Origin: Flectonema sp. DT1601
Taxonomy: Eukaryota; Euglenozoa; Diplonemea; Diplonemida; Diplonemidae
DNA: 64,000 nt
NCBI GenBank assembly: GCA_964019425.1
Contig: OZ025844.1
Coordinates: forward strand, 620,001 to 684,000
Direction: 5' to 3'
Shown: positions 9,370 to 20,303 of the stretch, piece by piece
Layout of the letters: each line of letters begins with the position of its first letter
How positions within the stretch are numbered: position 1 is the first letter of the stretch
Notes under the pieces: model-generated
Databases searched by the model: none
Told to the model about the DNA's origin: nothing
Seen by the model: only the letters and a program-made list of their open reading frames with translations
Program-made: the position numbers and the translations under genes

Positions 9370-11190
9370 ATGGAGTCCTCATACTTTCTTCGTAAGAGAA
9401 TGGATCAAGTTCAATCTCAATGTAGTGACGAGGCGACAAGCGACAGTAAACTCCCACCAATTAGAAAGTGTTACAGCCCGTTAGGAAAACTACGACCAGA
9501 ATGTAAAAGTGGATTTCGACACATGGAATTATCAATTAACAGAATACTACAAAAAGTAACGAAATCTGATAAAGACCATTCCTCTGAATCAACACTCGAT
9601 GACAAATGGGATCAGGTAGGGTGTTGGATTGATAGGTACACGTTAAACACTGAAGCTGATCAACTTTGTAATATATGTACAACCCTATTAAGAAACGTTA
9701 AATCAAAGTACAGCGACACGGTACCAAATTATGAAAGAACAAGTATTGCGTGTGTGTTGTTAGAACAATTATTTCATATCTTAGGACGATCTCATCCTCG
9801 ATTGATTCCGTGTTTACATGGGATCTACGGGGAGGTGTTAGCATCGATATTTTCAGTTACTTTGTATGGTTTATATAATCATGTCTCTCACTCTGATGGG
9901 TTTTTTGTGTTGACGACGACAGATGATCACGATGTGTCTGAACTACAATCACGACTTCCCCGAAAACCGTTTTTTAAACTCCTCCGTGAACGCGCTGTTG
10001 TCGATAATATAAACCGTTGCAGACAAGAAGACTTGGAGCAAATCAAATTCAAACAATCGAGGGTTCTTTGTAAGGCAATATCATTCTGGCAAAATCATGT
10101 TCTACGACTGTTGTTCCACGGATGGAGGGAAGGAATCGCCAGGGAGAACACTAACGCACTTAATACAAAGTACTTGAGGTCACTAACTGAACAACAGCAG
10201 AAAACCGATGATCATTTTGATAAGATACTTCGGACTCATGAAACTGAGATGGAAACTTTATCGTTAGAGCTTTGTAATCAAAAGCAATTAAACACATCAT
10301 TGAGCGAGGAATTGCTATCTGAAAAACAAACAAATTCACAACTAAAAGATCGAATCGAATTCTTAGAAAATCAAATTGCAAGTCAGAGAATTGTTTTTAC
10401 TGATACTCTAAAACGTGAGGAACAGTGTAGACAACAGATAAGTGAATATAAAGAATTGATTGCGGGATCGAAGGAAGATGTGACTGAAATCGATTCAATT
10501 TATACAAAACTTGAAGAAGGTGAGAATAAAATGATTTCATTGAAAAAGACGATTGGACTTCTAACAGACCTCACCGTCGATATGATTCCGAGTCGTAACT
10601 ATACTCCAGATGATTGCCTCAGGAAGTCACAACACATGACTTACATGAGTCAGTTTCCCAATCCCGAGGTGTCGTATGATGAGATTCTGTTTGAATTTAT
10701 ACTACAATCATCTGATTGGTTTTTTAGCGAATCAGATAAGGCAGCCCTCAGACAAACAGGCATAGCCCCAGGACCGCATTTACTTTGTTGGTATTTAGCA
10801 ACATTGCATCACATTGCTCCGATGACTTTGTCTCGGGAAGCGGCGACAGAATTGCTTCAAAACTGTGGTCCAGATGATGTTAATAAAGCTTTAATTCATT
10901 CTTTAAGAACGTTGAGTATTCTCGTTGAAACTGTTTCTATTGATTTGTTGTCGTCTAATGTGTTGCATCATCGGTTTTGTTTGTCTTTACTTTTTTGGAG
11001 ATTTTCTGAACCACGGCCGACGACAGGCAATCCAACGTCGAGGATCCAACCGAAAGATTCATCTCCTGAACAACTCCGAAAGCAGTGGGAGGAACGCATT
11101 GAGACTGAAATGGTTTGGATTGCTGTGTCGAATATCGCGCTGAGAGAGTGTACCGTTTTTAGTCAGCGACTTGCAGGTAATTCAAACTAA
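9370..11190 (+). CDS. Coiled-coil protein, TSNAXIP1-N-like domain (606 aa)
   Basis: Residues about 120-165 (YERTSIACVLLEQLFHIL..., then IYGEVLASIF) resemble the N-terminal domain of translin-associated factor X-interacting protein 1, where a helix with R..ELF.LL precedes an EY motif; this is a tentative family match. A Trp-rich helix follows (FWQNHVLRLLFHGWREGI), and then a long coiled coil (about 265-425) rich in L, E, Q and K. The C-terminal 180 residues are helical and globular. Proteins of this kind in flagellates are often axonemal, but that is inference. An AG at 9348-9349 after a T-rich stretch precedes the ATG by 20 nt. The last codons run into GTAATT...TTTTCAG (about 11177-11237), so a terminal intron and different C-terminus are possible. 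Confidence 0.6.
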   Translation: MESSYFLRKRMDQVQSQCSDEATSDSKLPPIRKCYSPLGKLRPECKSGFRHMELSINRILQKVTKSDKDHSSESTLDDKWDQVGCWIDRYTLNTEADQLCNICTTLLRNVKSKYSDTVPNYERTSIACVLLEQLFHILGRSHPRLIPCLHGIYGEVLASIFSVTLYGLYNHVSHSDGFFVLTTTDDHDVSELQSRLPRKPFFKLLRERAVVDNINRCRQEDLEQIKFKQSRVLCKAISFWQNHVLRLLFHGWREGIARENTNALNTKYLRSLTEQQQKTDDHFDKILRTHETEMETLSLELCNQKQLNTSLSEELLSEKQTNSQLKDRIEFLENQIASQRIVFTDTLKREEQCRQQISEYKELIAGSKEDVTEIDSIYTKLEEGENKMISLKKTIGLLTDLTVDMIPSRNYTPDDCLRKSQHMTYMSQFPNPEVSYDEILFEFILQSSDWFFSESDKAALRQTGIAPGPHLLCWYLATLHHIAPMTLSREAATELLQNCGPDDVNKALIHSLRTLSILVETVSIDLLSSNVLHHRFCLSLLFWRFSEPRPTTGNPTSRIQPKDSSPEQLRKQWEERIETEMVWIAVSNIALRECTVFSQRLAGNSN

Positions 11191-11376
11191 TAGCTCTCGA
11201 AACGTACTATTTTGTGATATGCAATTACCCTTTTCAGGGACCCTGTTCTGTTACTGCAAAAAAAAAAGAAGGAAAAAAAAAAATCATTTACACTTTCATA
11301 CATGTTATACTGTAACTGTGAAAACCATTTTCTTTCACATAGTTTATTCTTACAGCAAACGGAAAAATAAAATAAA

Positions 11377-13084
11377 ATGAGGGTACCTCCACAGGGTAGG
11401 GGACGAAGACCACCGCAGTCTAACAATTCCCCAAAAGGGAATACTAGAACAGTGGTGTCTAAGCAGCCTCAGCAAGCAAAAAAACCTATTATTGTAGGAG
11501 GGGACTTTGAATTACCATTTAATTTAAAAGAGAGAAGACTATCAGACCATATTGGAAGAAACCTTCACAGAGTGAATGACATGCCACCAGACATGTTAAG
11601 AGTGAGCTGTCCTTGGGTAGAAATATCTGTTCCGAATTATATGTTGTCGTACACTGGTTATAAACTTTGTGATGAAAGTATAAAACACATTCCGCAGATA
11701 TCATCGCCAGCTGATATTCCTCACATTGAAATCAGAGCGTTGATTGTATTTCGGATTAAGGATACACCTGGACATATATCAGAGTCATTTAACGTATTGT
11801 GTACAAAGGATGAAACTGCTAAACCTTTTATCCAATGCATGGGAGGAGTGGTAGCAGCAGAGGTTCCTAAAGAAGATTACCCAGAGCTACTCTGTGAAAT
11901 GGTTTCTTCCCAATCTGATATTTCTATAAAAGAGTGGCTTCCATTATCGACATTCGAATATCGTTATGGACGTCGAGTTCATTTCTTCATTCCAAAACAC
12001 CTTCCTGACGTGTTATCACCAAAAGAACAAGTTTCAAAAGAATCAACCGACGATTCCAAAGACACCAAAGTTATGATCAAACCAACCAAAATACCTCTTC
12101 TCAACCTTCTCGTGACCCGCTTAGCTGGAATTCCTCGAGGGACGGCTGAACTTGCACTTGCTGCAGACACTTATTATGAATTTTTAAGACGAGAAATGAC
12201 GCAAAATGTAAAAAAATATTTAATAAAATACGCCGAGTCGAGGCGGGTAATTGATTTCGAAAAGGCTGAAAGGAGAGCTTCATTGGAGGATTTAAAACGA
12301 AAGCATGCTGACGATCATCAAAATCGAAAGAAATTACGCGAAGAGGAGGACATCATTAGCTTGGAAGAATGGAAAAAAGAAAGTTGGGGACTCACGATGG
12401 ATGAAAAAGATGATATCGTGGCCGAACACACCCGAGAGGTTGCCGCCACAAGAAAAAAGCAAGATTCTGAATTGGACAATCAATATCACTCTCAGAGGGA
12501 GCACATTGAAAAACCTCCCGGGAATACTGTAGTTGAAAGGGATCATAACACGTTTTCCTCATTCCAAATTCTTGATCGTCAGAAAACTGGTTTGGTATGT
12601 ATTTACTTATTGTCGCGTGTTAAAGTTGACAGCAGTGTCACTAGCGTAGTTCTCGAGTGTTGTTGTGCCTATGACATTTATATATTACTAGCAGTTAAAT
12701 ACTTCATTCTTCGCCTCAGCTCCCTTTGATGCTCTTCATGTTGAGAGCAAAAAGGTTGCTAATACAGCGGGAGGAAGGAGGGGAAAAAAAAAAAAAAAGA
12801 AATAATAATAAACAGATTACGAGATCTAAGCTGTGCTCACTCCTCCTCTCCCTGCCTGACTACACAACTCAGTTTAATACGATGGAGATGCTCACTACGA
12901 CACTCAAAGCAAATCCAATTAATTATAGTTCAATCTGTGACATCATTAAGAAGGTTTGTGTTTCGTTTTTTGGTTGTTGTGTGTACATGAAAAAAAATAA
13001 ATAAAATTTCCTAACTTTCTGATACCAACACAGGTACCGGATGAAGAAAAAGATTCAAAACCCGAGTCTTCGAATTCACCGTAA
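11377..13084 (+). CDS. CCAR1/DBC1-like regulator, copy 1 (three exons, about 468 aa)
   Basis: The proposed exons are 11377-12594, 12816-12953 and 13034-13084. The introns begin GTATGT and GTTTGT and end in AG. I chose the acceptor at 12815 over another at 12719 because it joins ILDRQKTGL to ITRSKLCSLLLSLPDYT and restores alignment with the paralogue at 14792. An N-terminal Gly/Arg/Pro stretch is followed by ELPFNLKER, a nucleotide-fold-like central domain (HIEIRALIVFRI...), an LLNLL...LALAADTYYEFLRREM segment like the CCAR1/DBC1 helical region (AELFNEMLQRDF), a charged coiled coil and an EF-hand-like C-terminus. In animals this family binds nuclear receptors, SIRT1 and transcription or splicing factors. 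A nuclear scaffold role is inferred. AG at 11354-11355 precedes the ATG by 21 nt. Confidence 0.6.
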
Positions 13085-13342
13085 AAACTACCAATAGTAC
13101 GGCGGACTTAACATTTCGGAAATCCTCTCTCTGGACATAAACAGAGTCAGAGAGCTAATATTGCATTATAAGGTTACTACAGCCACAGCCTTCTCTCGGA
13201 ATTCATACTTTTTGATCATGTTTTCCAGAAATCAAGTAAATGTAGATACTCAGATACGTTTTGAATACAAACAATCCAATAAATATAATTATACTTCTTT
13301 TCCCCTACCGAAACCCTTTTGCAGGAGAAGTCAGTTAATATT

Positions 13343-13846
13343 ATGGAACAGGAAGAGCAGGAGAGATGGAGTCCTCACTCATCAATCAGTAGGTCATCAT
13401 TACATCGTAAGTTCAGTAAAAAAGTGAGCACTATGATATCTATGCAAGCTGTTAAAAATATACTTGACAGGGAAGAAGTTTCAGAGACTGTCACAGGACC
13501 TCTATTGGTTCAGGAAGCAGGTGAGAGGTGTGATATTTTGACTGATGAATCTCGACAGAATGACGTAGCGAGATGGGCTTGGAAAGCACTTCAGGAAGAA
13601 CGTATTTTTTCATTTAATTCTCGAATGCGAAGACTTGAACTGGAGCTACCCGCGGCACTCGAACACAAACGTGATACTGAAGTTGAAAAAAGTGAAGCTC
13701 GGATGCCTGTTTTAGATCATCGACAACGTGCCATGGCTTCAGTTGTTCTACACGCACTCACTGACCCTTCAACAAATAGACGACATCAATTAGAAGACAT
13801 CCTCTCTGGTATTGGTGCTATTCGCATCCCTCAAAAGACAACATAA
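13343..13846 (+). CDS. Unknown Glu/Arg-rich protein (167 aa)
   Basis: The ATG at 13343 comes 18 nt after the clear acceptor-like CCCTTTTGCAG (ends 13324). The protein is highly charged and mainly predicted helical, with LDREEVSETV, RWAWKALQEERIFSF and RMRRLELELPAALEHKR segments. No known motif, signal peptide or membrane segment is seen. It lies between the two CCAR1/DBC1-like paralogues, so it may be a remnant or a neighbour of the duplication, but its sequence does not resemble either of them. Confidence 0.55.
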   Translation: MEQEEQERWSPHSSISRSSLHRKFSKKVSTMISMQAVKNILDREEVSETVTGPLLVQEAGERCDILTDESRQNDVARWAWKALQEERIFSFNSRMRRLELELPAALEHKRDTEVEKSEARMPVLDHRQRAMASVVLHALTDPSTNRRHQLEDILSGIGAIRIPQKTT

Positions 13847-14558
13847 CATTGTCCGACAGGGTTTTTGCGATGTCTTTATTTCTCAACCAACAAATGATGA
13901 AAAGTAACAATAAATTTCTAAAACGCAACGCCAATGCGACACACTAATCGATATTGGCGTTCGCTCGTTCCTCTCCACTTAAAAAAAATATATATATGGA
14001 ATTACTAAAAATTTAAAAAAAAAAAAAAAAGTATCCACTTCGTTTCTCGCTTACCTGGTGTACTTTGGAATCTTGATGAGCTCGATTTTATATGCGATAC
14101 CAAAAAAAAAAAATTATAAGGTAAGATAAATTAAATTATTTTATTTAATTATTTTTTTTTTTGGTTGTTTTGTTAATTTACTTTTTTTTTTTTTTTGTAT
14201 TTTCTTCGTCGTTTTTCTGTTTTTCTGTTTTTTTTTTTTTTTTTTTGTATTTTCATTGCTACAAAAAAGAATCCTAGCTGTTGGTAATTTATGTGTTTGG
14301 TGACTGTATTTGGTTGGCATTACACTCTGTCTCTGTTGGAGAAAATCACTTGTTTCTAATGTGCTGCGATTACGTGTCAAAATCGACATAACTCTAGCTG
14401 ACAAAAAGTGTCGCAGCCATTCAAATTTGGTCTTCTCTTTTTCTTTTTTTTTCTTCTTTCTTCTACTAATCACATCAACATATAAAAGACATTAGTTAGA
14501 AGTAATCTTCTCAGTCGTTAGTTGACTCTTGTGATTGATATCTAATTTCTACGTTTAG

Positions 14559-14590
<32 letters not shown>

Positions 14591-14711
14591 GCTCCACCTG
14601 TTGTACTTTGATGTATTGATGATGAGCAAAATGGTTTCTGTTCAGATTAGTCGTAGATTGGTATATTATTTTATTAGTTTATTTACAATTTTTCTTCTTA
14701 ATATTTCTACA
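13847..14711. other. Intergenic spacer with A/T runs
   Basis: No gene is supported. The stretch has A runs (14013-14031, 14560-14588) and T runs (14150-14162, 14181-14196, 14229-14246). The motif CTTACCTGG at 14052 resembles a U1 5' end by chance; nothing after it looks like U1. Near 14690-14712 a T-rich tract ends in CTACAG, a good acceptor for the next gene. Confidence 0.55.
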
Positions 14712-14791
14712 GAATTAACCAACCATCGTATCGTACGGAACTACATTAGTATTACAGATTTACTAAAACAGGTGGGGTGGAATAGATAGCA

Positions 14792-16253
14792 ATGTTCGGT
14801 GGTGGGAGAGGTAGTTGGATGGGGAGGCAGGCTGGTCAACCCGTCTTAACCAGAGGTGTTCTTCCGGCACCTGTAATAGACAGTAGACATGCTCCGTACC
14901 CCCCTTTGCAGAATGCTCAACCAAGAAAAAAGTTATTACGTAAGCTGTGGGAATTACCCTTCCACGTTAAAGAAAGAAGTGCCATCGAACAACATACAAG
15001 AAGAGGAAGACCATTTGTGGATGATTTGCTAAAAGTTCAACAGCATTGGGTATCTACAGAGATAGGAAAGTTATGGAATAAACCACCTGCTCAAATAACA
15101 GTTCAGACTTCTCTAAACACATCCTCAGATTCAGAACCTCCACCAGCGACAACAACAACGCCAAACGGACACGTTGAAATCAGAGCATTCTTCGCAAGTG
15201 GTATTAATGAAGATCGATCACTTCATGTACTCAGACGTATAAAGTGTCTCGCTTGTAATAATAACGGAATTATATCTGCTTTTGGTGGGACCTACCCTGA
15301 TGAAAACCCGACGGTTGAGGATGAGCAAAAATTCCTTTCTGAAAAAGTTAAAGAGCAGACTGGATTGTGTATTGATGAGGCTAATTGGGAACGCCTCTGT
15401 TCTCTAGAAAAGAGAAACGGCAAAAGGACGACATATTACATTCCAACAACTGGATTTGAAGGACCGATAGCGATAACAGGAAATAACAGTTCTGCGGGAC
15501 TACCCGTGACCTGTACTCTAATTGACCTTCTTGACGCTACTGTCACACCACATCCTGACTCTCATAATATGCTTGAGCTCCTCATGGCAGCTGATTCTTT
15601 TGACGAGTACCTTGCGAGAGATATGATTTCTAAAGCCTACTCATTCTTACAAGAGAATGCAAAGTCAAAATCAGCCTTTGATCATCAAATTGCGAGTCAC
15701 CGAGCAGCTCATCAAGACGCCGTATGTTTTTTAATAATTTTTTAATATTCGCATCATAAATAATTCTATTCCTTGGTTTCAAAAATAAAAACAACTAACT
15801 CAACAGAGTCAACGACACCAAAGAGAAATTGAAAACCATAAAGTGGAGATTGCAAAGAAGAAGGAAGGACTATTAACAAACTGGGAGCAGGAAGATGAAG
15901 GTCGCACTGACAGACAGAAGAAGAGCTTGGAGGAAGAACGCAGAAGTGAATTCTCAAAGTTAGAAGAATCTGTTCCGGAAGAACCTAAACCTGATACTAA
16001 AGAACAATTAATATACAAAGTAAAGATGATAGAAGACCACAATGCGGTGATGGCTTTTCAATATTTTGACAGACCGAGAGGCGTATCTGAGTCTGATGGC
16101 ATTTGTCGCAGTTACTTCTCCAGCCTTCTGCTGTGCCTTGGCCTTCCGGAGCTTTCAACTATCGGGCAGGTTGAGTCTTTTCTCGATTCCTGTATTCCTC
16201 TTGGTGACTATATTCCATACACAACTCTGTGTACCATAATATCCCCTTGTTAG
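14792..16253 (+). CDS. CCAR1/DBC1-like regulator, copy 2 (two exons, 458 aa)
   Basis: The exons are 14792-15721 and 15807-16253. The 85-nt intron starts GTATGT, has the branch-point-like CTAAC 8 nt before its end, and ends CAACAG. The protein parallels copy 1 throughout. It has a Gly-rich N-terminus, ELPFHVKER (copy 1 has ELPFNLKER), HVEIRAFF (copy 1 has HIEIRALI), a LELLMAADSFDEYLARDM helix like CCAR1 AELFNEMLQRDF, a coiled coil of about 70 residues, and a C-terminal EF-hand-like fold (AFQYFDRP...LLLCLGLPELSTIGQVESFLDSC). The two copies are well diverged, so the duplication is old. One may act in the nucleus with the other as a heteromer, as animal CCAR1 and DBC1 do; that is inference. Confidence 0.6.
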
Positions 16254-16547
16254 ACTTAAAGTAAACCTGTAGCTGTAGCTACTCGTATTGTAGTCGTTTA
16301 CGACTTTCTTCTGCTGTAGAATTGTTATAAAGTTCTGTTTTTTTTCTTTTTTTCTTCTTCTCCAAAATTCAAAATAATAATATGCTTATCTGCGTACCTG
16401 CTGTGGATGATTTTTTGGCCAAACAACACGTTTCTTTTATATTCTGCTTTTCTTGATTGAGAACTCTTTTTACGGTATTTTATTTCAACAAAACACAAAA
16501 CCCAGAGTGAGGGAAAACTGGCCATCAGATCCCTTCTGAGAAGAATA

Positions 16548-17372
16548 ATGGAAATCAGTCTTATTGGAAAGTCTGGTGAGGCAGAAAAAGCCCTATACGG
16601 AAAGTCAATGTTTAACATGGTCGAGGCTGAGAGAAATGACGACAGCAGGTGGGACGTAATAAATGTTGATGTAAAAGAATATAAGGGAGGTGTTAGCCTA
16701 AAAGCAGCAAGCTCAGGAGGGGTGCCCATGGGGAGAAGTGCAACATGTCCAATAGCAGACTTACAAAAGATGGGAATTGAACTGAAACCTAGACATCCAT
16801 TCCCAAGAGTTGGCATTGTGATAATACCAACTTGTGAAGGTAAAATACTTCTTACTCGTCGAGAGTCTCATATGAGAACCTTTCCACGTGCTTGGGTGCT
16901 CCCTGGAGGGGCTATTGATGCGGGAGAGACTCTCCAGCAGGCAGGGATTCGTGAGCTGAAAGAAGAAACAAACCTTGACACATCTGGACCTCTTCATCTT
17001 ATGGGTCTTTGGGAATCAGGGTTTCCAACATTAGTTTCCGGATGTATCCAACGTCAGGAGTTGTCGTCTCATTTTCTTGTTGTATTTTATAAGTCTGAAA
17101 TTTCTAATCCGAGTGATCTCAAGCTGTCTCCTAATGAAGGAGATGCTGCTGTTTGGACGTCTCCGTCAGAAATTATTTCTATCAACTCATCGGATGATGT
17201 TTCTTCATTCCCTCCTATTAATGCTCTCGTCACTACTGATGATGATTTGCTTACAAAATCAGAAATTAAAGCAGATCTACTCAAAGGGGTTTACCCGAAC
17301 AGCATTGGTGAAGGTATCGGTCAAGGACATTTATTTATAATTAATCAGCTTATTAATTTGAATGAGAAATAA
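16548..17372 (+). CDS. Nudix hydrolase, NUDT17-like (274 aa)
   Basis: A complete Nudix box lies at residues about 121-143. It has G121, E127, and R135-E136-L-x-E139-E140, and it reads GAIDAGETLQQAGIRELKEE; the final G of the consensus is N142. These Glu residues bind the metal used to cleave nucleoside diphosphate-linked substrates. Flanking segments VGIVIIPTCEGKILLTRR, RAWVLPGG and LMGLWESGFPTL resemble animal NUDT17, a poorly characterised Nudix subgroup near the NUDT12/NADH pyrophosphatases. The first 80 residues are variable. The substrate cannot be read from sequence. The gene is a single exon on the same strand as its neighbours. Confidence 0.85.
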   Translation: MEISLIGKSGEAEKALYGKSMFNMVEAERNDDSRWDVINVDVKEYKGGVSLKAASSGGVPMGRSATCPIADLQKMGIELKPRHPFPRVGIVIIPTCEGKILLTRRESHMRTFPRAWVLPGGAIDAGETLQQAGIRELKEETNLDTSGPLHLMGLWESGFPTLVSGCIQRQELSSHFLVVFYKSEISNPSDLKLSPNEGDAAVWTSPSEIISINSSDDVSSFPPINALVTTDDDLLTKSEIKADLLKGVYPNSIGEGIGQGHLFIINQLINLNEK

Positions 17373-17684
17373 AATTACCATTATGAAGCAGATCTGGTTG
17401 ATCTGTTTTTCTTTATCCTTTTTATAACATCATCAACATCCTACCCTAGCTTTTGTCATGAGGACCAACGTTACATGCCGCTGTGAGATCTCTTTTTTAA
17501 AAGATATTACACGCGTCTTTTTTATTTGAAGGTAAGCCGGACATGGGTGTTCTCAGATAAGGCTGTGTTGTTACTAATGCCTCCTCGTTGGAGAGGAAAA
17601 TTCATTTTATTTATTTATGATGTATTAGTTTTTATTATTAATATTTCTACTCCTTTCAAGGTAGCAGGGTAACGATATAACAAA

Positions 17685-18293
17685 ATGAGTGCCTGGACTC
17701 ATGGTCACGAATCACATCGATATGCATCAGGAAGTGATGTATTGATGCTGTGTTCATCAAGAAATGAAAATAATTATTACCCTCTTGATAAAAAGGGAAT
17801 AGCAGTACCTGCAGGTCTTGTTGAACCCGTTCCTTATGCAAGTCAGGTGGGACAACCAGGTCGGAGACCTAAAGACGGTGATTGGAATTGTAAACGCTGC
17901 CTTCGTTTTAACTACTGGGATCATCATAAGTGTCAGAACTGTTGGGTACAAAGGCCGAAATCAGAAGTTGGAAGAGGAACCCTCAGAGAAGCACTCGAAA
18001 CATTTTACACAAAGTCTGTTGGACTCAAATCAGGTTACTCCGCATCCGATGTACGAGAACTGTGTGCTGCTCCTTACATCCCACTACAGGCAAAGAATGA
18101 CGTAGAACCACCACTTGATATCCAACAACCAGAACAACCATCAGATTACTCCGATAAGTTTGCTCAATATCGATCTCAAATGAGTCAGCAGTATCACAAT
18201 AAGAAAGGTACTTACAGAAATACTCGTCGTTGTTTTAAATGTGGTAGTGAAAATCACTTTGCAGCTGACTGCAGAACACACAGGATATTCTAA
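17685..18293 (+). CDS. RanBP2-type plus CCHC zinc-finger RNA-binding protein (202 aa)
   Basis: A RanBP2-type zinc finger spans about residues 66-86 (W-N-C-x2-C-x3-N-x6-C-x2-C in DWNCKRCLRFNYWDHHKCQNC). Near the C-terminus a CCHC knuckle reads CFKCGSENHFAADC. Both motifs commonly bind single-stranded RNA, so a role in mRNA processing or stability is likely. This would fit an organism that regulates genes mostly after transcription. The linker is unstructured and Q-rich. The ATG at 17685 is 25 nt after CTCCTTTCAAG (ends 17660), with a second possible AG at 17667. Confidence 0.8.
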   Translation: MSAWTHGHESHRYASGSDVLMLCSSRNENNYYPLDKKGIAVPAGLVEPVPYASQVGQPGRRPKDGDWNCKRCLRFNYWDHHKCQNCWVQRPKSEVGRGTLREALETFYTKSVGLKSGYSASDVRELCAAPYIPLQAKNDVEPPLDIQQPEQPSDYSDKFAQYRSQMSQQYHNKKGTYRNTRRCFKCGSENHFAADCRTHRIF

Positions 18294-18588
18294 GTGGAGT
18301 TTTATTGTGAAAAGTAGATAATTATTAATTAATAGAACCTTTAGGCTATTGGGTCTTACAAGCTGTTCACTTTCTTTTTTTTTTTATATTATTTTGACAA
18401 GCGCGTTGTTGTCAATCTAATTTGATAAAAATATTTTACGAATTACGATACTGAGTTCCATCAGAAAAAAAAATAAAACAACAATGATTCGGGATGAAAT
18501 ACGACGATCGAATTATTAGTTTTGAGTATTATTTTGTAGACATAAAATATTCTTTATCAGGTAACCCTCCCTCTACCACGCCTAAAAT

Positions 18589-19821
18589 ATGACGGAAGTT
18601 TCGACCCAGCTCTCAGAAGCAAAAGCACAGAAGCTTTCACTAACTAAGGAGTTCGAGGATGCAACGAAACAATTAGCGGAGTTTGAGAAGCAAAAAGAAT
18701 CAATTCAGAAACAACTGGCTGCTGAGAATGAGAAGTCCAATGCCGTTGAGGGAGCGAAGACGACATTTACGAATAATATCCAAAAGTATAGCTCTATTAT
18801 GGATCAGAAGGAAGATGAGTGTAAGACGGCTGCTGCAGAACTCGAGAAAGCGGAGAGCGATATTTTGCAGCTGAAATTGCAGCTTGCGGATCACAAATTT
18901 CAGACACGCGAGTCAAAAGCTGACTACGATTACACTGACGTAGAGAACGAGTATGAGAGTCACAGTGCTGTGATGAATAACAAAGGAGAGCTTTCTGAGT
19001 TGTTAGATGAACACTTTAACGAAATCGATGACTCTGTGACAGCCTTGTATGGTCAACGAAAGCCTTATCAGAAACTGTTGGATTCCGTGTGTGAAAAACG
19101 TGAGATCCAGATAGACATCGATGCTGACGCTGCTGAAGAACTTCTTGCACTCAGAGAACAACACGCTGGAGACATGGCCAGCCTTGACACTGCTGAGGAC
19201 TCCCTTCGTGAGCTACTAATTCAGACGAATGAAGAAATCGCTTCTTCTCACAAACAAATCCGACAGCTGATGGACGTCGAGACTGAAATTGCTGAGGTGG
19301 ACCTCCAATTCTCTAAGACTGAAGCTGCCAACGAGAAGGAAATAAACGCCCTCCACACTAACGTCGAGGCACTACAACGCCAAACGTGCGTAGTGAAATC
19401 CAAGTCTGCTCAGAACTGTAAGGAAATGCAAACGAAGGTAAACGAAGCAATGGTCAGCGAAAAGGTTAGCGTTCTTGATAAGGTTCTTCGTGATCTTGAG
19501 GCCGAAAAGGAGTTTTGTGAGAACGAAGCAGAGAGCGCTGGAGAAGTTAGTGAAGTTGTGCAAACGATCAACGAACACCTGTTGAAGGTGCAGAAGACGT
19601 TCGCAACCAAACAAAAGAAAGTGAAGGACACCATCGCTGCTATTCGCAAACTTGAGCAACGACGCAACGATATTCGCGAGAAGAACAAAGACTCTCGAGA
19701 ACAATACAGAAAGTGTCGACTCGAACTCAAAACCAAAAGCGCTCAACTTCTCGTTGCGGACCCAACAGCTGGTCACACTGTCCCAGTCACACCCACTGTG
19801 AAGCGTGTGAAACGTGACTGA
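18589..19821 (+). CDS. Long coiled-coil protein (410 aa)
   Basis: Almost the whole protein is heptad-rich coiled coil (L, E, A, K, Q) with no globular domain, ending in a Pro/Thr/Val patch and a basic KRVKRD tail. Codon use is clearly more GC-ending than in neighbouring genes, which suggests high expression. That would fit an abundant cytoskeletal or flagellar structural protein, but the family is not recognised. A good acceptor-like TTCTTTATCAG ends at 18560, 28 nt before the ATG. Confidence 0.75.
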   Translation: MTEVSTQLSEAKAQKLSLTKEFEDATKQLAEFEKQKESIQKQLAAENEKSNAVEGAKTTFTNNIQKYSSIMDQKEDECKTAAAELEKAESDILQLKLQLADHKFQTRESKADYDYTDVENEYESHSAVMNNKGELSELLDEHFNEIDDSVTALYGQRKPYQKLLDSVCEKREIQIDIDADAAEELLALREQHAGDMASLDTAEDSLRELLIQTNEEIASSHKQIRQLMDVETEIAEVDLQFSKTEAANEKEINALHTNVEALQRQTCVVKSKSAQNCKEMQTKVNEAMVSEKVSVLDKVLRDLEAEKEFCENEAESAGEVSEVVQTINEHLLKVQKTFATKQKKVKDTIAAIRKLEQRRNDIREKNKDSREQYRKCRLELKTKSAQLLVADPTAGHTVPVTPTVKRVKRD

Positions 19822-20270
19822 AACTGAAAAACGTATCTAAGTTTTTCTCCTTTGGCTCATCGCAGCTGTTAAAAAAAAAAATTGTAATTCTTGTTCTTCC
19901 TGTGTCTGTGCGTTGTGTTGGATTTCAGTACATGTTTTCTGAGGGTTACATTAACCTGTCGGGGAATACGTGTTGACATTATTTGTTTTCTCCCCCAACT
20001 TTTTTTTCTTCGTTTCCCCATTTGGTTCTGTCTCAACACAGTAACATAACAATCCTTAGTAACGATTGAATTAGAGTCCCTGAACCGGAATACAAAATAA
20101 CTGATAGAAGAGTAACGAAGCCAATTAGTGCTTGCCGTTTTTTTTTTTTTCTTCAATTTTGTTAATACTTTCTCCTTTAGTAATATTTTACTTAGAATTT
20201 TTAGTAGCATATTTTGTTTAGTATATTTTTTTTTTTTTTTTTCGTTTCATCAATAATTATAATCACAACA
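19822..20270. other. Intergenic spacer
   Basis: No gene is seen. It contains T runs (20139-20150, 20226-20242) leading to the acceptor-like ACAACAG at 20265-20271 for the next gene. Confidence 0.5.
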
Positions 20271-20303
20271 GATACCAAAAACATATTATCGTCAAGTCTG
20301 ATT

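Noticed and set aside
14052-14060. CTTACCTGG, like the U1 5' end
   Set aside because: No U1 stem-loops or Sm site follow; the real U1 is at 49633.
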